DNA of 64,000 nucleotides from DASSUW01 sp963803335 (GCA_963803335.1 CAWDME010000016.1:124001-188000); one strand, 5' to 3'. Shown: positions 24,626 to 32,989, counted from the first letter of the stretch. Made by a program: numbers and translations. Notes: a model not told the origin generated them from the letters alone.

Positions 24626-25654
24626 ATGGCGCTCGCCGACACCGCACCGCCCCTCAGCTGGGACGGCACGACGCTGCGCGTGCTCGACCAGACGCGGCTC
24701 CCGGCCGAGGAGGTCGTGCTGACGCTGACGGGCGCCGGCGACACGGCCGCCGCGATCCGTCGCCTCGCCGTTCGGGGCGCTCCGCTGATCGGCGTCGCCG
24801 CCGCCTACGGGCTCGCGATGGAGGTCGCGCGGACGCCGACGACAGCCGCGCTGGAGCGCGGCGCCGCCGTGCTCGCGGGCGCCCGGCCGACCGCGCGCAA
24901 CCTCGGCTGGGCGGTCGAGCGGATCCTCGCCGCCGCCGTCGCCGCGCCCGCGGACCTCGCCGCCGCCGCCCGCGCCGAGGCCGAGGCGATCCACCGCGAG
25001 GACGTGGCGGCGAGCGCGGGGCTCGCCCGCCACGGCGCCGACGCGCTCGATGCCGTGCTCCCACCCGGACCGGTCACCGTGATGACGCACTGCAACACCG
25101 GCGCCCTGGCGGCATCCGGCCGCGGCACCGGGCTCGCGGTGATCGCCGAGCTCGCCGAGCGGCGTGAGGTCCACGTGCTGGCCTGCGAGGCGCGGCCGCT
25201 GCTGCAGGGCGCGCGGCTGACAGTGTGGGAGCTGCGCCGGCTGGGGATCGAGCACGCGCTGCTCGTCGACGCTGCGGCGGCGGGCCTGCTGCGCGCGGGC
25301 GCGGCCCACGCGGTCGTCACCGGCTTCGATCGCGTGGCGGCCAACGGCGACGTGGCGAACAAGGTGGGCACCTACGGCCTCGCGCTCGCCGCGCAGGCCG
25401 CGGACGTCCCGTTCATGGCGGCCGGGCCTTCGAGCTCGATCGACCTGCGGCTGCCGACCGGCGCTGGCATCGAGATCGAGGAGCGCGACGCCGACGAGGT
25501 GCGTGCGGCCGCCGGGACGCTGCTCACGATCGACGGCACGCCGTGCCGCAACCCGGCGTTCGACGTCACGCCCGCCGAGCTCGTGTGGGCGCTCGTCACC
25601 GAGCGCGGCGCCGCGCGGCCGGTGACGGCCGACACCGTGGCGAGGGTCGCGTGA
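24626..25654 (+). CDS. mtnA: S-methyl-5-thioribose-1-phosphate isomerase
   Basis: 342 residues from ATG 24626. eIF2B/MtnA-like fold with RRLAVRGAPLIGVAAAYG near residue 50 and both catalytic residues: Cys156 in MTHCNTGALA and Asp235 in GFDRVAANGDVANKVGT. The enzyme converts 5-methylthioribose-1-phosphate to the ribulose form in methionine salvage; relatives isomerise 5-deoxyribose-1-phosphate or ribose-1-phosphate. It overlaps by GTGA with two successive zinc-dependent dehydrogenase genes rather than with mtnB/C/D or a kinase, so the local pathway may differ from classical salvage. A leaderless promoter precedes it. Confidence 0.92.
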   Translation: MALADTAPPLSWDGTTLRVLDQTRLPAEEVVLTLTGAGDTAAAIRRLAVRGAPLIGVAAAYGLAMEVARTPTTAALERGAAVLAGARPTARNLGWAVERILAAAVAAPADLAAAARAEAEAIHREDVAASAGLARHGADALDAVLPPGPVTVMTHCNTGALAASGRGTGLAVIAELAERREVHVLACEARPLLQGARLTVWELRRLGIEHALLVDAAAAGLLRAGAAHAVVTGFDRVAANGDVANKVGTYGLALAAQAADVPFMAAGPSSSIDLRLPTGAGIEIEERDADEVRAAAGTLLTIDGTPCRNPAFDVTPAELVWALVTERGAARPVTADTVARVA

Positions 25655-26613
25655 GGGTCGCGCTCACCGTCGCGCCCGACGACACGCGAATCGAGGAGCG
25701 GCCCGACCCCGTCTGCGGACCCGACGACGTGGTCTGCCGCGTGCTCGCGTGCGCGACGTGCGGGTCCGACGTCGGCTGGTACGTGGAGCACAAGCTGCCC
25801 GCCGTGCTGGGCCACGAGCCGGTCGGCGAGATCGTCGAGGTCGGCGGCAACGTGACCGGCCTGCGCGCCGGCGACCGCGTCGCGATCCACCATCACGCCC
25901 CCTGCGGCGAGTGCCGCCGCTGCCGCCACGGCCACGAGACACTGTGCGAGCAATTCCGCGCCACCGCGCTCGATCCCGGCGGGTTCGCGGAGCTCGTCCG
26001 CATCCAGCCCGAGCTGGTGAGCGAGCTGCTGCCCCTCGACGGTCTCGATCCCGCGCTCGCGACGCTGACCGAGCCGCTCGGCTGCGCGCTGCGGGCGCAG
26101 GACCGCGCGGGCATCCGGCCGGGTGACAGCCTGCTCGTGGTCGGCGCCGGCTGCAGCGGCATGCTCCACATCGCCGCCGCGCATGCACGCGGCGTCGAGG
26201 CGGTCTGGGTCCGCGAGCCCGACCACGACCGGCTCGCCCGCGCCGAGGCGTGGGGCGCCACCGCGCACGGCAACGAGCCGGTCGACGTCGCGATCGTCTG
26301 CACCGAGCACCCGCAGGCGATCGCCGAGGCCGCGCAGGCGCTCGCGCCTGGCGGCGCGCTCTGCCTCTACGCGCCGCCCGAGCCGGGCGCATCGCTCGCG
26401 ATCGAGGCCTGGACCGTGTTCGCGCGCGAATTGCGTGTCACCGCGAGCTGGTCGGCCGGCCCGCGCGACATGCGCGCGGCGCTCGCGCTGCTGCGCGGCG
26501 GCCAGACCCGGGTGGCGGAGCTCCTCACCGGTGGCTACGGGCTCGAGGACGCCGGCGCGGCGCTCGCCGCCCAGCGCGCGGGCGACGTCTACAAGGCCGT
26601 GGTGGCGCCGTGA
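25651..26613 (+). CDS. zinc-dependent medium-chain alcohol/polyol dehydrogenase (first of pair)
   Basis: 320 residues, GTG start overlapping the mtnA stop. Catalytic zinc ligands lie in CATCGSDVGWYVE and LGHEPVGEIVEVG; structural zinc cysteines in HHHAPCGECRRCRHGHETLC. The Rossmann domain begins LLVVGAGCSGMLHIAAA, with WVREPDHDR after it (the acidic residue suggests NAD rather than NADP). The pattern resembles sorbitol/threonine dehydrogenase-like MDRs. Translational coupling to mtnA suggests it acts on a sugar phosphate or a product of it; this is inference. Confidence 0.88.
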   Translation: MRVALTVAPDDTRIEERPDPVCGPDDVVCRVLACATCGSDVGWYVEHKLPAVLGHEPVGEIVEVGGNVTGLRAGDRVAIHHHAPCGECRRCRHGHETLCEQFRATALDPGGFAELVRIQPELVSELLPLDGLDPALATLTEPLGCALRAQDRAGIRPGDSLLVVGAGCSGMLHIAAAHARGVEAVWVREPDHDRLARAEAWGATAHGNEPVDVAIVCTEHPQAIAEAAQALAPGGALCLYAPPEPGASLAIEAWTVFARELRVTASWSAGPRDMRAALALLRGGQTRVAELLTGGYGLEDAGAALAAQRAGDVYKAVVAP

Positions 26614-27557
26614 GGGCCGCGCTGCTGTTCGGCAACGAGGACCTGCGGGTGATGGACGTCGCCGACCCCGTGCCCGGCCCGGGCGAGGCACTCGTGCGGA
26701 TCGAGGCGGCGACCACCTGCGGGACCGACGTGAAGACCTGGCAGCGCGGGCACCCGATGGTCACGAGCTACCCGGCCCGCTTCGGCCACGAGATGGCGGG
26801 CGTGCGCGAGGACACCGGCGAGCGCGTGCTCGTCGGCGACTCGGTGGCCTGCGGCACGTGCCGCCAGTGCGCCGCCGGCCGCCCGCAGATCTGCGACGAC
26901 CCGCGCTGGGTGATGGGCGGCTTCGCGGAGCTGATGGCGGTGCCGGAGGAGGCGCTGCACGCCGTGCCCGACGGGCTCGAGCCGGCCGGGGCGGCGATGG
27001 CCGAGCCGCTGGCTGCCGCCGTACACGCGATCGCCCGCGCGCCGGCGCGCGAGCTGGCGCCCGACGTCGGCGTGCTCGGCGGCGGCCCGATGGGCCAGAT
27101 GCTCGCCGCGCTCCTGGTCGCCGAGGGCCGCACGGTCACGCTCGCCGACCGCCACGCCGAGCGCCGCGCCCAGGCCGAGGCGGCCGGCGCGATGTCGACG
27201 ACGCGGCTCGCTGACCATGACGTCGTCTTCGAGGCCGTCGGCCGCCCCGACGCCTGGCGCGAGGCCGTCCAGGCGTGCGCCCGCGGCGGCTGCGTGGTCT
27301 TCGTCGGCGGCTGCAAGAGCGGCACCGACGCCTCGCTGCCGACCCGCCCGCTGCACTACGACGAGCTGGACCTGCGCGGCGCGTTCCACCACTCCCGTGA
27401 CGAGGTCGATCGCGCACTCGCGCTCCTGGCCGAGGGAGCGCTCGACTGGCGGGCGCTCGCCGCCGGCCCGATCGGCCTCGAGGACCTCGCTCAGGCGCTC
27501 GCAGCCGGCAACGACGGACCCGCACGCAAGTGGGTCGTGCTGCCCGCGCCCGCGTAA
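26610..27557 (+). CDS. zinc-dependent medium-chain alcohol/polyol dehydrogenase (second of pair)
   Basis: 315 residues, GTG start overlapping the preceding stop. Catalytic ligands in AATTCGTDVKTWQRG and FGHEMAGV, structural zinc in ACGTCRQCAAGRPQIC, cofactor domain GVLGGGPMGQMLAALL followed by TLADRH (acidic end of the second strand, NAD type). It is only distantly similar to its neighbour, so this is not a recent duplication. The late segment HYDELDLRGAFHHSRDEVDRAL is typical of MDR C-terminal catalytic domains in sugar catabolism. It ends the mtnA operon; the sigma factor gene follows after 76 bases. Confidence 0.88.
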   Translation: MRAALLFGNEDLRVMDVADPVPGPGEALVRIEAATTCGTDVKTWQRGHPMVTSYPARFGHEMAGVREDTGERVLVGDSVACGTCRQCAAGRPQICDDPRWVMGGFAELMAVPEEALHAVPDGLEPAGAAMAEPLAAAVHAIARAPARELAPDVGVLGGGPMGQMLAALLVAEGRTVTLADRHAERRAQAEAAGAMSTTRLADHDVVFEAVGRPDAWREAVQACARGGCVVFVGGCKSGTDASLPTRPLHYDELDLRGAFHHSRDEVDRALALLAEGALDWRALAAGPIGLEDLAQALAAGNDGPARKWVVLPAPA

Positions 27558-27578
27558 ATCTCGGCGCGAGACCGCTTT

Positions 27579-27590
27579 CCGGTTAACCGG
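27579..27590. promoter_or_regulatory. 12-base perfect palindrome before sigma factor gene
   Basis: CCGGTTAACCGG, 43 bases before ATG 27634, in the 76-base gap following the dehydrogenase operon. It has no U-tract, so an operator is more likely than a terminator. Confidence 0.4.
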
Positions 27591-27633
27591 TGGAAGGTGT
27601 AATGACGCCCCGGTACGGGAACGGACAACAAGG

Positions 27634-28467
27634 ATGTCCACATTGGCAACAGCGACGACCCCTGCGGCGCGCCGGGTGTCGCAGGCGGAAGCTCTCGCGC
27701 TCTGGCGGCGGTACAAGGAGACCGGCGACGCGCGCCTGCGCGATCGCCTGATCATGACCTACGCGCCGCTGGTGAAGTACATCGTCTACCGGAAGATCCG
27801 CGAGGTGCCGGCCCACCAGGAGGCCGAGGACTACATCTCGCACGGCCTCGAGGCCCTGATCACGTCGATCGACCGCTATGACCCGAGCAAGGGCGCGACC
27901 CTGGAGCAGTTCCTGTGGACGCGCATCCACGGCGCCGTGCTCGACGAGCTGCGCCGCCAGGACTGGGCGCCCCGCTCGGTGCGGCGCTTCGACCGTCAGG
28001 TCACGGCAGCCGCGCGCTCGTTCCGCGCCATCCACGGCCGCGAGCCGAGCGACGACGAGCTGGCCGACGCGCTGGCCGTGAGCACCGACGAGCTGCGCGG
28101 ACACCGGGCCGACCTCGTCCGCGCCGACGTCGGCTCGCTCAACGCCACCGCGGCCGACTCCGGCGAGGACGACGAGGGGATCGAGCGCGTCGAGACGCTG
28201 CGATCCGAGGAGGCGCGGCTGCGGCCCGAGCACGCCGCGATGCTCGGCGACTCCAAGCGCGCCTTCCGCGAGGCCTTCGACACGCTGTCCACGCGCGAGC
28301 AGGAGGTCTGCGTGCTCCTGTACGTCAAGCACCTCACGCTGCAGGAGGTCGGCCACGTGATCGGCGTGACCGAGTCGCGCGTCTCGCAGATCCACTCGGG
28401 CCTGCGCAAGAAGCTGCGCGAGCGCATGCACGGCCACGAGGACGCGCTGCTGCTCATGGACGCCTGA
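27634..28467 (+). CDS. FliA/WhiG-type RNA polymerase sigma factor
   Basis: 277 residues from ATG 27634 with AAGG upstream. Region 2 reads RLIMTYAPLVKYIVYRKI through EDYISHGLEALITSIDRYDPSKGATLEQFLWTRI, the pattern of FliA/WhiG sigma-28 factors; region 3 is GREPSDDELADALAVS, and region 4 is FDTLSTREQEVCVLLYVKHLTLQEVG with the HTH IGVTESRVSQIHSGLRKKL. In flagellated or sporulating bacteria such factors switch on motility or differentiation genes. No flagellar genes are here; a two-component system and an OmpA-like lipoprotein follow, which could be its targets. Confidence 0.92.
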   Translation: MSTLATATTPAARRVSQAEALALWRRYKETGDARLRDRLIMTYAPLVKYIVYRKIREVPAHQEAEDYISHGLEALITSIDRYDPSKGATLEQFLWTRIHGAVLDELRRQDWAPRSVRRFDRQVTAAARSFRAIHGREPSDDELADALAVSTDELRGHRADLVRADVGSLNATAADSGEDDEGIERVETLRSEEARLRPEHAAMLGDSKRAFREAFDTLSTREQEVCVLLYVKHLTLQEVGHVIGVTESRVSQIHSGLRKKLRERMHGHEDALLLMDA

Positions 28468-28479
28468 CGCCCCGCGGCG

Positions 28480-29196
28480 ATGGGCGAGCGGCCGACCATT
28501 CTGCTGGCCGACGACGAAGAGGCGATCACCGCCGAGCTGCAGCCGTTCCTCGAGCGTGCGGGGTTCAGCGTGCTCGTGGCGCGCGACGGCGAGGCGGCGC
28601 TGGAGGCGGGCCTGACCCGCGAGCCCGATCTGATCGTGCTCGACGTGTTGATGCCGCGGCTCGACGGGCGCGAGGTGCTGCGGCGCCTACGGGCCGACGG
28701 GCGCTTCACGCCGGTCGTCCTGCTCACCCAGGTGGGCACGGCGGGCGAGCGGGCGATGGCGCTCGAAGAGGGCGCCGACGACTACCTCAACAAGCCGTTC
28801 GACCCGGGCGAGCTCGTCGCCCGCATCCGCGCCGTGTTGCGGCGCGCGCAGCCCGGGCAACCGTCGCTCGCCGCCACGCGCCGGCTCACCAGCGGCCCGC
28901 TCCAGTTCGACCGCGTCGCACGGCGCGCATGGCTCGCCGACGGCGAGCTGCACCTGACGCCGAAAGCGATCGCGCTCCTCGAGTACCTGCTCACGCATCC
29001 CGACGAGCTGCTCACCCGCGAGCGCCTGCTCGACGTGCTGTGGGGCTGGGAGTACCCCGGCGGCACGCGGGCGGTCGACAACCGCGTCGCCGAGCTGCGG
29101 CGCGCGCTGGCCGACGATGCCGCCGCCCCCGCCTGGATCGAGACGGTCCCGGGCCAGGGCTACCGGTTCGCCGCGCCGGTGCGGGGGCAGCCGTGA
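28480..29196 (+). CDS. OmpR/PhoB-family response regulator
   Basis: 238 residues from ATG 28480, 12 bases after the sigma factor stop. Receiver domain: acidic pair in LLADDEEA, phospho-acceptor Asp in IVLDVLMPRLDG, Thr in LLTQVG, Lys in NKPFDPGEL. The winged-helix effector domain (LTPKAIALLEYLLTHPDELLTRERLL, then RAVDNRVAELRRAL and the wing VPGQGYRF) is complete. It forms a pair with the kinase encoded next, overlapping by GTGA. Confidence 0.93.
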   Translation: MGERPTILLADDEEAITAELQPFLERAGFSVLVARDGEAALEAGLTREPDLIVLDVLMPRLDGREVLRRLRADGRFTPVVLLTQVGTAGERAMALEEGADDYLNKPFDPGELVARIRAVLRRAQPGQPSLAATRRLTSGPLQFDRVARRAWLADGELHLTPKAIALLEYLLTHPDELLTRERLLDVLWGWEYPGGTRAVDNRVAELRRALADDAAAPAWIETVPGQGYRFAAPVRGQP

Positions 29197-30110
29197 GGCG
29201 CTGGGCCTGGGTCGCCGCGCCGCTCGCCCTCTGCGCGCTCGCCGCGCTCGTGCTCGCGGTGGCCGGCGCCGACCCGGTGATCTACCTCAGCGGCCCGCTG
29301 CCGGCGCTGCTGCTGATCGCGGGCGCGCTCATCGCACTGATCGCCGCCGTGGTGCTCGGCGCGCGCGAGCTGGCCGCACGTGATCGCCGGCGCGCGGCCG
29401 CGACCGCCTCCGCTGCGGCGGCTGCCGACCGGCGGCGGCTGCTGATGCGGCTCGACCACGAGCTCAAGAACCCGCTGACCGCGATCCACGCCGGGCTGGC
29501 GAACGTCACCGACGGCGTCGACCCGGCGGCGCGCGAACGGGCGCTCGAAGGCGTCGGCGCCCAGGCGACGCGACTGACGCGCCTGATGACCGACCTGCGC
29601 AAGCTGACCGAGCTGGAGACGCGAGAGCTCGAGTACGTCCCGGTCGACCTCGACGCGGTGTTGCGCGAGGTCGACGCCGCGGTGCGCGAGCTGCCCGGCG
29701 CGTCCGAGCGGCGCCTGCGACTGACGCTGCCCGAGGCGCCATGGCCGCTGCCGCAGGTGCGCGGCGACGTGGACCTGCTGTTCGTCGCCGTCCACAACCT
29801 CGCGGTCAACGCCGTCAAGTTCACGCGTCCGGGCGACGCGATCGAGATCCGCGCCGTCGAGGACAGTGACGACGTCGTGATCGAGGTCGCCGACACCGGC
29901 CCCGGGATCCCGCCCGAAGAGCTGGACGAGGTGTGGGAGGAACTCGCCCGCGGCGCCGCCGCACGCGGCGTTCCCGGCACCGGCCTCGGGCTCCCCCTCG
30001 TGCGCACGATCGTGGCCCGGCATGGCGGCGCGGAGCGGATCCGCAGCCGCGTCGGGCAGGGCACGGTCGTCAGCATCCGGCTCCCGTCGCTGGATCGGCA
30101 CGGTGTGTAG
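29193..30110 (+). CDS. sensor histidine kinase, two membrane helices
   Basis: 305 residues, GTG start. Two hydrophobic segments (about residues 3-23 and 30-55) with almost no loop between them: the sensor is in the membrane, without an external domain. H box RLDHELKNPLTAIHAGLANV (HisKA), N box HNLAVNAVKFTRPG, G1 DTGPGIP and G2 GTGLGLPLVRTI. It should phosphorylate the OmpR-type regulator encoded upstream. The lack of a periplasmic domain suggests detection of membrane state or an interacting membrane protein. Confidence 0.92.
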   Translation: MRRWAWVAAPLALCALAALVLAVAGADPVIYLSGPLPALLLIAGALIALIAAVVLGARELAARDRRRAAATASAAAAADRRRLLMRLDHELKNPLTAIHAGLANVTDGVDPAARERALEGVGAQATRLTRLMTDLRKLTELETRELEYVPVDLDAVLREVDAAVRELPGASERRLRLTLPEAPWPLPQVRGDVDLLFVAVHNLAVNAVKFTRPGDAIEIRAVEDSDDVVIEVADTGPGIPPEELDEVWEELARGAAARGVPGTGLGLPLVRTIVARHGGAERIRSRVGQGTVVSIRLPSLDRHGV

Positions 30111-30154
30111 CGAGATCGGTACAGGACCCCGACAGGACGGCGACGAGCGGGTAC

Positions 30155-30160
30155 TACGTT
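30155..30160 (+). promoter_or_regulatory. -10 box, leaderless promoter of OmpA-type lipoprotein gene
   Basis: TACGTT, 7 bases before ATG 30168. It gives the gene its own transcription start despite lying 57 bases after the kinase. Confidence 0.45.
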
Positions 30161-30167
30161 GGGCGCC

Positions 30168-31346
30168 ATGCGGATGACGAGGCTTGCGGCGATGCTGGTG
30201 GCGGTCGCGCTGACGGCCGGATGCGGGGTCCACGTCGGCGTCGAGGACGACAAGGAGAAGCCTGCCGCCAAGGCGACCGCGACGCCGTCATCGACCGCCG
30301 AGGCCACGCCAACTGCCGAGGCGGACATGATCGAGGTGCCCGTTGGCGATCCCGCGCCCGACGAGCCGTGCACCAACGACACGGACGTCGAGAGCCCGGC
30401 CGTCGACACCCAAGAGATCAAGACCGCCCCGATCCACGTGCCCGACTACGACATCCACGGGACGAAGGTGCCCGGCTTCACGATCCCCGGCGTCCACATC
30501 CCATCGCAGCACGTCCCGGCGCAGTGCGCCACCCACGCGCCCGCGCCGGCCGGCTGCTTCGGCAAGGTGACGATCCCCGCGGTCACGGTCCCGGAGGTCA
30601 CCATCCCGGAGGTCCGGATCCCGGGCATCGACGTGCCGGGAGCCCCCGAGCAGCCCGAGGTCATCCAGAGCGCGGTCACCGCGCCGGCCGTTCACGAGGC
30701 CGAGGTGACGACGGCGAAGGTCTGCGCGCAGAGGGTCGGACCGGGCGAGTTCCGCCCGTCGGTGCTCCAGCCGTCGACGCTGCGCCCGTCCGTGCTCCGC
30801 CCGTCGCTGCTGCGGCCGTCGGTGCTCCGTCCGTCGTTCTGTTACGAGGGCGACTGCATCCCGTCGGTGAGCGTGCCGTCGATCAGCATCGGCTCCGTCA
30901 GCGTGCGCTCCGTGAGCGTCCCCTCGAGCACGCTGGCGTCCAAGAAGCTGCCAGAGATCACGTCCAAGTGCGTGCGGGTGTTCCAGGGCGGCAACGACAC
31001 CGCCTACAACGTCTGCTCCGACGTGCTCTTCGACTTCGACAAGGCGAACATCCGGCCGGACGCGGACGCCGCGCTGCGGCAGGTCCTCGACTCGCTCAAC
31101 AAGCGGTTCGCGGGCCGCCGCATCCAAGTCGACGGCCACACCGACTCGCAGGGCTCGGACACTTACAACGACCGCCTGTCGGTCCGGCGCGCCGATGCCG
31201 TCAAGCAGTGGCTGGCCGGCCACGGGATCGCCGCGAGCCGGATCTCGACGCACGGCTATGGCGAGACCGAGCCGGTCGCCACGAACGCCACCGACGCCGG
31301 CCGGCAGAAGAACCGCCGCGTCGTGATCGGCGTCTCTACGCGCTGA
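30168..31346 (+). CDS. OmpA-family lipoprotein with short-period repeats
   Basis: 392 residues from ATG 30168. The signal peptide MRMTRLAAMLVAVALTAGC ends in a lipobox, so it is lipid-anchored. After a Thr/Ala-rich linker come three repetitive beta-type regions: alternating V/I-P-E/A-V units (KVTIPAVTVPEVTIPEVRIP, about 133-152), six pentapeptides of the form RPSVL (196-225), and S-V/I-S-V units (IPSVSVPSISIGSVSVRSV, about 230-248). The C-terminal OmpA domain (DVLFDFDKANIRPDAD through DGHTDSQGSDTYNDRLSVRRA and GYGETEP) is the peptidoglycan-binding type. It likely links membrane and wall; the repeats would form an extended spacer. Confidence 0.85.
   Translation: MRMTRLAAMLVAVALTAGCGVHVGVEDDKEKPAAKATATPSSTAEATPTAEADMIEVPVGDPAPDEPCTNDTDVESPAVDTQEIKTAPIHVPDYDIHGTKVPGFTIPGVHIPSQHVPAQCATHAPAPAGCFGKVTIPAVTVPEVTIPEVRIPGIDVPGAPEQPEVIQSAVTAPAVHEAEVTTAKVCAQRVGPGEFRPSVLQPSTLRPSVLRPSLLRPSVLRPSFCYEGDCIPSVSVPSISIGSVSVRSVSVPSSTLASKKLPEITSKCVRVFQGGNDTAYNVCSDVLFDFDKANIRPDADAALRQVLDSLNKRFAGRRIQVDGHTDSQGSDTYNDRLSVRRADAVKQWLAGHGIAASRISTHGYGETEPVATNATDAGRQKNRRVVIGVSTR
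30753..30842 (+). repeat. six 15-base tandem units encoding RPSVL-like pentapeptides
   Basis: Units at 30753, 30768, 30783, 30798, 30813 and 30828, each 15 bases, encoding RPSVL, QPSTL, RPSVL, RPSLL, RPSVL and RPSFC. Synonymous differences between units (CGC/CGG/CGT, TCG/TCC) show that the array is not brand new and is held by selection on the protein. Confidence 0.75.
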
Positions 31347-32550
31347 GCTCGCGCAGGCGCCGCTCGAGGAACGCGCGCTCGACGGGGTTCTCCGCCACGG
31401 CGAGCGCGCGCTGGTAGGCGTCGGCGGCCTCGGCCCGGCGGTCGAGGCGCCGCAGCATGTCCGCGCGCGCCGAGTGGAACAGGTGATAGCCGTCGAGCTC
31501 GGCCGCCAGCGCGTCCATCAGCTCCAGGCCGGCCTCCGGGCCGCGCGCCATCGCCACCGCGGCCGCGCGGTTGAGCGCGATCACCGGGCTGCCCTGCAGC
31601 GCGAGCAGGCGGTCGTAGGCGCCCGCCACGCGCTCCCAGTCCGGGCCGCCGTCGCGCACGTGCTCAGCGGCGATCAGCGCCTGCAGCACGTACGGGCCGT
31701 CGCCGCCGAGCGCGAGCGCACGCTCCACGAGCGCGGCGCCCTCGGCGATCGCCTCGCGATCCCAGCGCGTGCGGTCCTGGTCGGCGAGCAGGACGAGCTC
31801 GCCGCCGGCGTCGACGCGGGCGTCGCGCCGGGAGTCGTGCAGGCGCATCAGCGCGAGCAGGCCGAGCGCCTCGGGCTCGTCGGGCATCAGTGTGCACAGC
31901 ACGCGGGCGAGCCGGATCGCCTCGGCGCACAGCTCGCGCCGGATCAGGGCGTCGCCCGCCGTCGCCGCGTAGCCCTCGGTGAACATCAGGTACAGCGTCG
32001 CCAGCACCGACGCGCGGCGCGCGGGCAGGTCCTCCGGGCGCGGCAGCTCGAAGCGGATGCCGGCGTCGCGCAGCTTGCGCTTGGCGCGCTGCAGGCGCTG
32101 CGCCATCGCGGCCTCGGAGACCAGGAAGGCGCGGCCGACCTCGCGCGTCGAGACGCCGCCGAGCGCGCGCAGCGTCAGCGCGACGCGCGACTCGGGCGCC
32201 AGCGCCGGGTGGCAGCAGGCGAAGATCAGCTCGAGGCGCTCGTCCGGGATCGTGCTCAGCTCGCCGCCGCCGAGCGCCTCGAGGCGCGACAGGGCCGGGT
32301 CCGCGAGCGCAACTGCGCGCTTCTCGCGCCGCAGCCGGTCGATCGCCTTGCGCCGCGCGGTGAGCGCGATCCACGCCGCCGGGTTCGGCGGCACGCCGTC
32401 GCGCGGCCAGCGCTCGAGCGCGACGACGAATGCGTCCTGGACGGCCTCTTCCGCGCGGTCGAGGTCGCCGAACGCGCGCGCCAGGGCCGCCACCGCCTGT
32501 CCCGACTCACGCCGGAACAGGCGGTCGATGACAGCTCCAGGCGCGCTCAG
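31336..32550 (-). CDS. ECF42-type RNA polymerase sigma factor, probable CTG start
   Basis: The first ATG/GTG/TTG is GTG 32493, which would cut off the first helix of sigma region 2. The frame upstream encodes LSAPGAVIDRLFRRESGQAV, matching the normal N-terminus of this family, and begins at CTG 32550-32548, which overlaps the TGA of the DGPF gene (CTGA). This gives 404 residues: sigma-2 (LARAFGDLDRAEEAVQDAFV), sigma-4 (LGGVSTREVGRAFLVSEAAMAQRLQRAKRKL) and a long C-terminal helical/TPR-like extension (DUF6596) as in ECF42. ECF42 genes sit beside DGPF genes, as here; they lack a classical anti-sigma factor. Confidence 0.88.
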   Translation of the reverse strand: MSAPGAVIDRLFRRESGQAVAALARAFGDLDRAEEAVQDAFVVALERWPRDGVPPNPAAWIALTARRKAIDRLRREKRAVALADPALSRLEALGGGELSTIPDERLELIFACCHPALAPESRVALTLRALGGVSTREVGRAFLVSEAAMAQRLQRAKRKLRDAGIRFELPRPEDLPARRASVLATLYLMFTEGYAATAGDALIRRELCAEAIRLARVLCTLMPDEPEALGLLALMRLHDSRRDARVDAGGELVLLADQDRTRWDREAIAEGAALVERALALGGDGPYVLQALIAAEHVRDGGPDWERVAGAYDRLLALQGSPVIALNRAAAVAMARGPEAGLELMDALAAELDGYHLFHSARADMLRRLDRRAEAADAYQRALAVAENPVERAFLERRLRELSA

Positions 32551-32942
32551 GCCACGCCCTCGGTGCGGGTGTGGGCTTCCTCGCGCCCCATCGCCTCGTA
32601 GTCCATGACCGGGCGCACCTCGACCGAGCCGGCGTGCGCGCCGGGGATCCTGGCCGCCCAGCCGATCGCGTCGTCGAGGTCCTTGCAGTCGAGCAGGTAG
32701 TAGCCGCCGAGCTGCTCGCGCGTCTCGGCGAACGGGCCGTCGGTGGTCAGCGTCTCGCCGTCACGCACGCGGACCGTGGTCGCCGTGCTGGTCGGTTGCA
32801 GGCCCTCGCCGCCGAGCAGCACGCCGGCCTGCTGGGCCGCCTCGCCGAACGCGCCGTACGCGGCCATGATCTCGCCGGACTGCTCGGGCGTCACGTCGTT
32901 CCAGCCGGACTCGTCGCCGTAGATCGTCAGGAGATACCGCAT
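32547..32942 (-). CDS. DGPF/YCII-family protein
   Basis: 131 residues. The start is ATG 32942, set by GGAGG 8 bases upstream; the TTG at 32948 is too close to that site. YCII/DGPF domain: MRYLLTIYGDESG, then TTVRVRDGETLTTDGPFAETREQLGGYYLL with the DGPF signature, then CKDLDDAIGWAARIPGA. These small ferredoxin-like-fold proteins are the standard partners of ECF42 sigma factors and are thought to sense the inducing signal; the mechanism is not settled. It is cotranscribed with the sigma gene. Confidence 0.88.
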   Translation of the reverse strand: MRYLLTIYGDESGWNDVTPEQSGEIMAAYGAFGEAAQQAGVLLGGEGLQPTSTATTVRVRDGETLTTDGPFAETREQLGGYYLLDCKDLDDAIGWAARIPGAHAGSVEVRPVMDYEAMGREEAHTRTEGVA

Positions 32943-32989
32943 GTTCAATGCCTCCGGGTGGTCGTCGCAGCGCCCTCCGCGCCGCGTTC

